DNA from: 2011-GWA2-47-8b sp964361325
Lineage (GTDB): Bacteria > Patescibacteriota > Minisyncoccia > UBA6257 > WO2-44-18
Reading direction: 5' to 3'
Length of the DNA: 64,000 nt
Assembly (NCBI GenBank): GCA_964361325.1
Contig: CAYHZT010000001.1
Span: forward strand, 1 to 64,000
This document shows positions 60,253 to 64,000 of this stretch, in pieces; position 1 is the stretch's first letter; the number at the start of each line of letters is the position of its first letter. A program made the translations under genes and the position numbers. The notes beneath the pieces were generated by a model. That model worked only from the letters and a program-made list of their open reading frames with translations, was not told where the DNA came from and did no database searches.

Positions 60253-60579
60253 ATGTTAATGCTGAAATTAAAGAGGATAGGAAAAAAGCACCAGCCGAGT
60301 TATCGGTTGATTGTTGATGAAAAACGCCACAAGATTTATGGAAAAAACGTGGAAGATCTGGGGTGGTACAATCCATTGCAGGATAAGTTCGAATTCAATA
60401 AAGAAAGAATAAATTATTGGCTGAAAAATGGCGCGCAGGCCACTGACACGGTGCATAATCTTTTGGTAACCGCCGAAATAATCAGCGGGAAGAAGATTGC
60501 AGTGCATAAACAGCCCAAGAAAAAAGAGGAAGCCAAACCAGTAGAGGCAGCCGCCGCCGCTCCTGCGCCGGCCAAATAA
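60253..60579 (+). CDS. rpsP: 30S ribosomal protein S16
   Basis: S16, needed for small-subunit assembly, 108 residues. KLKRIGKKHQPSYRLIVDEK and EDLGWYNPLQDKFEFNKERI match. A Lys/Glu/Ala/Pro tail (from 88) is extra. An ATG two codons later (60259) is an equally good start. rpsP, khpA and trmD lie together as in many bacteria, though here trmD is separated by two palindromic elements. Confidence 0.93.
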   Translation: MLMLKLKRIGKKHQPSYRLIVDEKRHKIYGKNVEDLGWYNPLQDKFEFNKERINYWLKNGAQATDTVHNLLVTAEIISGKKIAVHKQPKKKEEAKPVEAAAAAPAPAK

Positions 60580-60604
60580 AAAAATAACATTGGATAGACG
60601 TGGG

Positions 60605-60633
60605 TTGACATTTGAATACTATTCTGCTAATAT
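60605..60633 (+). promoter_or_regulatory. Promoter of khpA
   Basis: TTGACA (60605-60610), 17 bases, extended -10 TGCTAATAT (TAATAT at 60628-60633). A leader of about 40 bases follows. Confidence 0.75.
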
Positions 60634-60679
60634 GAGCATATTAAAAAGGTCGCGAATCTGTTAAGAATTAAAGATTGTA

Positions 60680-60985
60680 ATGGCTAAGAATACCGATCAG
60701 GAATTTTTGGAATATCTTGTAAAATCTATCGTTGATCATCCGGATGATGTATCGGTTGATCGAAAAGTAGATGAGATGGGAGTTCTGCTTTCTTTGAAAG
60801 TACACCCGCAAGATATGGGGCAGGTAGTTGGCCGCGAAGGCGCTACTGCCAAAGCCATCCGCTCTCTTTTGAGAATCGTCGGCATTAAAAATAATGCCCG
60901 TGTTAATCTCAAGATCGAAGAGCCGGAAGGTTCCACTCGAGTGCCGCGCGCCATGCCTAACGACAGGCAGGCTTCGAGAGAGTAA
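60680..60985 (+). CDS. khpA: KH-domain RNA-binding protein KhpA
   Basis: A 101-residue single KH-domain protein. The GXXG loop is GREG (VVGREGATAKAIRSLL). The N-terminal EFLEYLVKSIVDHPDDVSV is typical of the KhpA/YlqC group, which binds small RNAs and affects cell size in Gram-positives. The position between rpsP and trmD supports the name. Confidence 0.9.
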   Translation: MAKNTDQEFLEYLVKSIVDHPDDVSVDRKVDEMGVLLSLKVHPQDMGQVVGREGATAKAIRSLLRIVGIKNNARVNLKIEEPEGSTRVPRAMPNDRQASRE

Positions 60986-61002
60986 GATTGAAAACTTACT
61001 AA

Positions 61003-61040
61003 ACTAAAACCTCGCCACAAGCGGGGTTTTAGTTTGTTTT
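61003..61040 (+). terminator. Terminator of khpA
   Basis: ACTAAAACCTCGC (61003-61015) pairs with GCGGGGTTTTAGT (61021-61033), one wobble; T-rich tail. It separates khpA from the palindromic elements and trmD. Confidence 0.88.
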
Positions 61041-61049
61041 CCCAAGAAC

Positions 61050-61226
61050 GGAGAAGCTCTCACGTGCCGCTCCTTTTACCTCCCTCAACCCGTTCCGTCT
61101 GCTCCTGCAGCAGACTCCACTTGTCGCTCGCTCGGGATTGGGTTTTTGTTGAACTATTATACAAAAACCTCCAAGCCAATCCGCTCGCTTGGGTATCGGG
61201 AAGTCAAAAGGAGCGGCGCGTTCTCC
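61050..61226. repeat. Palindromic element E
   Basis: Outer arms GGAGAA (61050) / TTCTCC (61221) and a perfect GCCGCTCCTTTT (61066-61077) / AAAAGGAGCGGC (61206-61217). Hairpin 1: GTCTGCT (61097-61103) / AGCAGAC (61109-61115) inside a CCCG / CGGG frame. Hairpin 2: ATTGG (61137) / CCAAT (61176) with GGTTTTTGT (61141-61149) / ACAAAAACC (61161-61169). No gene seen. Confidence 0.82.
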
Positions 61227-61244
61227 ACGATGTCTAATTTAAAA

Positions 61245-61399
61245 GGAGCTCTTAAGAATGTCTTTGAGGGAAGCCAACGGAGGTGAAGCCAGCTTGGTTT
61301 CCGACGTATGTCGGAATGGCGAGCCGAGTTAGTAGTGCCACGCTCCGCCGCCGGAGCGGAGCGATGGCCGGTTCCCGAGAAGATATTCTTGAGAGCTCC
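61245..61399. repeat. Palindromic element F
   Basis: Outer arms GGAGCTCTTAAGAAT (61245-61259) / ATTCTTGAGAGCTCC (61385-61399) pair in 14 of 15 with one wobble, and partial pairing continues inward. Hairpin 1: TTCCGAC (61299-61305) / GTCGGAA (61310-61316), loop GTAT. Hairpin 2: GCCACGCTCCG (61337-61347) / CGGAGCGATGGC (61357-61368). Element E ends 18 bases upstream. The trmD -10 element follows 10 bases downstream. Confidence 0.82.
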
Positions 61400-61409
61400 A
61401 CGCTCGGAG

Positions 61410-61415
61410 TATAAT
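61410..61415 (+). promoter_or_regulatory. -10 element of trmD, predicted leaderless
   Basis: TATAAT, six bases before the trmD ATG at 61422. The -35 region lies in the right arm of element F. Confidence 0.5.
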
Positions 61416-61421
61416 AAAAAT

Positions 61422-62069
61422 ATGCGTTTTGATATTATTACAATTTTTCCGAAAATCCTTGACTCTTATTTTAGCGAGTCAATTCTTAAGCGCGCCCAAG
61501 AAAAGCGGCTTATTACGATTACCGCGCATAATTTGCGGGATTATACGACCGACAAACATCATAAAGTTGACGACAAGCCGTACGGCGGAGGGCCGGGAAT
61601 GGTAATTAAAATCGAGCCGGTATTTAAAGCTGTCAGTTCGATTTTGAAAAGTTTCAAAAACAATAAACAGAAAACGCGGGTGATTTTATTTTCCACGCGT
61701 GGGAAAAAGTTTGACGCGAAAACCGCTAAGCAACTTTCTAAATACGACCGGCTTATTTTAATCTGCGGCCGTTATGAAGGAGTGGATGAAAGAGTGGCGC
61801 AATATATTGCTGATGAGGAAATTTCCGTGGGGGATTATGTTTTGTCCGGCGGCGAGTTACCCGCAATGATTTTAGTTGACGCGGTTTCCCGTCAAATTCC
61901 CGGTGTGTTAGGAAAATTGGAATCACTGGAAGAGATTAAGGGTTCATACGAAGTTTACACTCGGCCGGAAATTTTCCAGCCGAAAAAGGGCAAGAACTGG
62001 AAAGCCCCAAAAGTTTTATTGGGCGGAAGCCATAAAGACATTGCGAAATGGCGCAGGCTCTTGACATAA
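61422..62069 (+). CDS. trmD: tRNA (guanine-N1)-methyltransferase
   Basis: TrmD methylates G37 of tRNAs, preventing frameshifts. 215 residues. MRFDIITIFPKILDSYFSES at the N-terminus, the knot segments LILICGRYEGVDERV and GDYVLSGGELPAMILVDAVS, and the end LLGGSHKDIAKWRR are typical. The tRNA-binding C-terminal tail is somewhat short. The next promoter's -35 lies within its last codons. Confidence 0.96.
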   Translation: MRFDIITIFPKILDSYFSESILKRAQEKRLITITAHNLRDYTTDKHHKVDDKPYGGGPGMVIKIEPVFKAVSSILKSFKNNKQKTRVILFSTRGKKFDAKTAKQLSKYDRLILICGRYEGVDERVAQYIADEEISVGDYVLSGGELPAMILVDAVSRQIPGVLGKLESLEEIKGSYEVYTRPEIFQPKKGKNWKAPKVLLGGSHKDIAKWRRLLT

Positions 62070-62089
62070 ATTTGGAGCCTGTTTATATT
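62061..62089 (+). promoter_or_regulatory. Promoter of the rplJ-rplL operon
   Basis: TTGACA (62061-62066), 17 bases, TATATT (62084-62089). The -35 overlaps the trmD stop codon. Confidence 0.85.
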
Positions 62090-62200
62090 AAGAGCGTTCC
62101 GTAGACAAGAGGCACTCAATAAGTCCTCTCGAGGATATCTAAGTGATATTTCGATATTCGCTGGTGGCGAATGAGTCTGCGGGAAAACCGCAGTTTTTTA
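62090..62200 (+). promoter_or_regulatory. Ribosomal protein L10 leader with attenuator
   Basis: The leader RNA carries the L10-leader hallmarks: CCGTAGAC (62099-62106), AGAGGC, then AATAAGTCCTCTCGAGGAT. In known cases the L10-L12 complex binds this region and represses its own operon. A terminator hairpin CTGCGG / CCGCAG (62177-62193) with six T follows, suggesting control by premature termination. The match is from memory of the Rfam L10_leader consensus. Confidence 0.8.
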
Positions 62201-62217
62201 TTGATTAAATCATAAAT

Positions 62218-62730
62218 ATGTTAAACAAAGTTCAAAAAAGACAGCAAATCGATCTTGGCTTGACTAAGATTAAAAAAAGCCAAAATTTGGTTTTTTTGGA
62301 TTTCTCCGGCGTTACTATGGAGGAGCTTAAAAAACTTAAGACCGAGCTTCGCAAAACCGGCGCCACTTTTCAAGTAATCAAGAAGCGTCTTTTGAAATTG
62401 GCGATGAAAGAAGCCGGTTTTGATTTTGATCCTTTGCAATTTGATTTGCAGGTCGGCACAATTTTTGTGCCGGAGGATTTGACGTTGGTGGCCGCCACCA
62501 TTTATAAGAGCTGGAAGGAAATTGCCAAAACCAAGAAAAATTTTAAAATTCTGGGAGTTTATAATTTAGCGGAAAAGGCATTTATGGCTCCGGAAGGGTT
62601 TGTGGCTATCGCCAAATTGCCCGGTAGGGAAGCTTTGCTTGGCATGCTGGTTAGCGTGCTTGCTGGACCTATCAGGGCGTTTATGTATGTACTTCAAGAA
62701 AGGAGTAAAAAGGTCGCCGAAGTAAAATAA
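62218..62730 (+). CDS. rplJ: 50S ribosomal protein L10
   Basis: L10, base of the ribosomal stalk, 170 residues. N-terminal rRNA-binding part (MLNKVQKRQQIDLGLTKIKK, then VFLDFSGVTMEELKKLKTEL RKTG) and PGREALLGMLVSVLAGPIRAF are typical. The C-terminal helix that binds L7/L12 dimers is present (VLQERSKKVAEVK). Confidence 0.93.
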   Translation: MLNKVQKRQQIDLGLTKIKKSQNLVFLDFSGVTMEELKKLKTELRKTGATFQVIKKRLLKLAMKEAGFDFDPLQFDLQVGTIFVPEDLTLVAATIYKSWKEIAKTKKNFKILGVYNLAEKAFMAPEGFVAIAKLPGREALLGMLVSVLAGPIRAFMYVLQERSKKVAEVK

Positions 62731-62736
62731 AAAATT

Positions 62737-63105
62737 ATGGAAGAAAAATATCAAGACATAATTACAAAAGTGGAAGGAATGAAAGTGACCGAACTCGCTG
62801 AATTAGTAAAGGCGTTGGAAATTAAGTTTGGAGTTTCGGCGGCCGCGCCAGTTGCCGCTGCGGGAGCCGCCGCTGCCGGCGAAGCAGAAGAAAAAACCTC
62901 CTGGAAAGTTATGCTTAAAGAAGGTGGCGGGCAGAAAATTCAGGTAATTAAAGTTTTGCGGGAAGTTACCGGTCTTGGCTTGAAAGAGGCTAAAGATTTG
63001 GTCGATGCCGCGCCGAAAGCCGTCAAAGACGGACTTAAGAAAGAAGACGCGGAAGAGTTGAAAAAGAAACTGGAAGCGGCAGGTGCGACGGTAGAATTGC
63101 AATAA
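62737..63105 (+). CDS. rplL: 50S ribosomal protein L7/L12
   Basis: The stalk protein that recruits translation GTPases, 122 residues. An N-terminal dimerisation domain, an Ala-rich hinge (residues 38-50), and the C-terminal domain ([20 protein letters not shown], then [13 protein letters not shown]) are all normal. Confidence 0.96.
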   Translation: MEEKYQDIITKVEGMKVTELAELVKALEIKFGVSAAAPVAAAGAAAAGEAEEKTSWKVMLKEGGGQKIQVIKVLREVTGLGLKEAKDLVDAAPKAVKDGLKKEDAEELKKKLEAAGATVELQ

Positions 63106-63143
63106 GCGCTAACGAATTTCGTTTCAGCTTTCATCGCTAAAAC

Positions 63144-63177
63144 AAAAACAGGTCCGAAATACTTTGGACCTGTTTTT
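63144..63177 (+). terminator. Terminator of rplJ-rplL
   Basis: AAAAACAGGTCC (63144-63155) pairs perfectly with GGACCTGTTTTT (63166-63177). Confidence 0.93.
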
Positions 63178-63181
63178 GGTC

Positions 63182-63210
63182 TTGCGTTAATTCGGCATTT
63201 GTTTTATAAT
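63182..63210 (+). promoter_or_regulatory. Promoter of the 89-residue gene
   Basis: TTGCGT (63182-63187), 17 bases, TATAAT (63205-63210). Confidence 0.7.
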
Positions 63211-63242
63211 AGCAAGCAGTCTTTTGAGGATAGGAGGGTTGC

Positions 63243-63512
63243 ATGTCGGAGCACCGAAAGAAGATAGCGATAGTTGAAGACGGTTATGTTTATGTGGATT
63301 TTATGCTTTCGCCGATGAAAAATCCCAACGAAGCAAGAATCAACAAAACTGCCAGTAACATTGGGCAGTTACTGTTGAACATAGGATCTCACCAAGTCAA
63401 AATCAACGTTCCTCCCGAAACCTTCCGTTTGATAACGCCTTTTTCGAACAAGAGAAAGTTGTTGAACTTTTTGAAAAATAGGCTTGGCAGGGAAGTTCTC
63501 AGTCATATTTAG
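63243..63512 (+). CDS. Hypothetical small protein, 89 residues
   Basis: Own promoter, a strong SD (AGGAGGG, five bases before ATG), and own terminator. The soluble protein starts MSEHRKKIAIVEDGYVYVDF and has strands and a basic C-terminal helix (NKRKLLNFLKNRLGREVL). No family is recognised. Confidence 0.7.
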   Translation: MSEHRKKIAIVEDGYVYVDFMLSPMKNPNEARINKTASNIGQLLLNIGSHQVKINVPPETFRLITPFSNKRKLLNFLKNRLGREVLSHI

Positions 63513-63532
63513 AACAGCAGATGAAATCATTG

Positions 63533-63556
63533 ACCCTCGCGTGCGCGAGGGTTTAT
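63533..63556 (+). terminator. Terminator of the 89-residue gene
   Basis: ACCCTCGCG / CGCGAGGGT palindrome followed by TTATTATTT. Confidence 0.85.
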
Positions 63557-63583
63557 TATTTAAACAATAGCAAAAATTTTTAT

Positions 63584-63655
63584 GGACGTTTAGCTCAGTG
63601 GTAGAGCACTGCATTCACATTGCAGGGGTCGCTGGTTCGATCCCAGCAACGTCCA
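63584..63655 (+). tRNA. tRNA-Val (anticodon CAC)
   Basis: Acceptor GGACGTT / AACGTCC, D arm GCTC / GAGC, anticodon stem CTGCA / TGCAG around TTCACAT, T arm GCTGG / CCAGC around TTCGATC. The anticodon CAC reads GUG. CCA is not encoded. Confidence 0.96.
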
Positions 63656-63774
63656 CTAATTAAAAACCAACTTATCCCGGTACTACAAGTGCGGGAGTCT
63701 TGTAGGCATTCTGACACACAATTACTTTAAGGCCGTTTTTGGCTTATTTTGTTATTAAAATTTGTAGCACTAGG

Positions 63775-63880
63775 TTATCCACATAAGTGGGTTTTGTCTT
63801 ATATGAAAGTGGGGTATATTGAAGGTACGGTGGTGAAAAGTGGATAAAGGTGGGGATAACTGCCGAATCTGGGGATAACT
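63775..63880 (+). promoter_or_regulatory. Cluster of GTGGGG/TTATCCAC-type boxes before mraZ
   Basis: A perfect DnaA-box sequence TTATCCACA (63775-63783) is followed by repeats of the type AAGTGGGG or TGGGGATAA at about 63785, 63806, 63838, 63850 and 63869. MraZ is known to repress its own operon by binding TGGG- or AAAGTGG-type repeats, so this may be the MraZ operator. The same words are near-matches to the reverse complement of a DnaA box. Confidence 0.5.
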
Positions 63881-63896
63881 AAGGCCATGACTGCTT

Positions 63897-64000
63897 TTAT
63901 AGGGGAATACACACATAGCTTAGATGTAAAAGGAAGGGTAGCCCTGCCGGTAAAATTTCGACAAAAACTCACCGCTGGCGCGATCATTACGCGCGGTTTG
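63897..64000 (+). CDS. mraZ: Transcriptional regulator MraZ, N-terminal part
   Basis: The first 34 residues ([20 protein letters not shown], then PVKFRQKL) match the AbrB-like N-terminus of MraZ, the first gene of the division and cell-wall (dcw) cluster. The gene runs off the window end. The upstream repeats support autoregulation. The dcw cluster (mraW, ftsI, mur genes) is expected to the right. Confidence 0.9.

Noticed and set aside
61308..61421. A 38-codon N-terminal extension of trmD
   Set aside because: It lies inside palindromic element F, and TrmD proteins start at the MRFDIITIFP motif. The TATAAT at 61410 also places the start of transcription after it.
63656..63896. A chromosomal replication origin based on the DnaA-box-like words
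   Set aside because: Only one perfect box is present, with no dnaA, dnaN or clear A/T-rich unwinding region nearby. The mraZ context explains the repeats better.

Overview
The window looks like a chromosomal piece of a Candidate Phyla Radiation (Patescibacteria) bacterium, most likely Parcubacteria-like. This is inferred from protein architecture, not from a search. Housekeeping genes are dense and often overlap by ATGA. Several core proteins are trimmed to catalytic cores: AlaRS without C-terminal DHHA1/C-Ala domains, ThrRS without TGS and editing domains, ProRS without the INS domain, PheT without its N-terminal OB fold, RpoA without the alpha C-terminal domain, and a 724-residue SMC without a hinge. 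A DUF5667-type secreted protein and a pair of divergent FtsA/PilM-like and bitopic 'baseplate J-like' proteins are, from memory, typical of these bacteria. TGA is used as a stop, so the code is standard. A run of ten N inside gyrB marks an assembly gap.

Layout. 1-5 kb: end of rpoC; rpsF-ssb-rpsR with a PAP2 phosphatase and a DUF502-like protein; rpmB; tRNA-Pro(GGG) directly abutting a cupredoxin gene. 5-6 kb: two very small genes, each with a near-consensus promoter and its own terminator. 6-16 kb: dnaG-rpoD, a DUF5667 protein, alaS, a lone thiolase, and the FtsA/PilM-like module. 16-20 kb: infA-rpmJ-rpsM-rpsK-rpsD-rpoA-rplQ-rplM-rpsI. 20-28 kb: a PEGA-domain pseudogene, murA-mreB, a pseudoknotted small transcript, M16 peptidase, holB, frr, a site-2 protease and a 552-residue secreted protein of unknown function. 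28-40 kb: proS, mreB-mreC-mreD-mrdA, galT, a GDPD enzyme, a DedA protein, pheS-pheT and a lipoprotein. 40-49 kb: gyrB, secE-nusG-rplK, an accessory nucleotide-metabolism cassette (dCMP deaminase, deoxyribosyltransferase-like protein, two Nudix hydrolases), and gatB. 49-53 kb: thrS and dnaE on the minus strand. 53-64 kb: rnhB, rpmF, nusB, rnc, ftsH, smc, rpsP, khpA, trmD, an L10 leader with rplJ-rplL, tRNA-Val(CAC), and the start of mraZ, which usually opens the division and cell-wall cluster.

The genes cover information processing and rod-shape or cell-wall synthesis (MurA, two MreBs, MreC, MreD, PBP2, MraZ). Gene expression appears to start in two ways. Many housekeeping genes have a -10 hexamer 6-8 bases before the start codon, so their mRNAs are predicted to be leaderless. 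Many small or accessory genes have a promoter, an untranslated leader and a strong Shine-Dalgarno sequence.

The most unusual signal is non-coding. Six intergenic palindromic elements of about 150-265 bp (between mreD and mrdA, before gyrB, two in tandem before the dCMP deaminase gene, two in tandem before trmD) share one architecture: a long outer inverted repeat enclosing two separate hairpins. Their sequences differ, and I do not recognise them. There are also twin 60-bp hairpin elements placed right after terminators, a 16-bp inverted repeat running from one gene's stop codon to the next gene's start codon, short in-frame insertions encoding Pro-Ser-(Thr/Ala)-Gly-Ser-Gly-Gln, and an H-type pseudoknot at the 5' end of a predicted small transcript.
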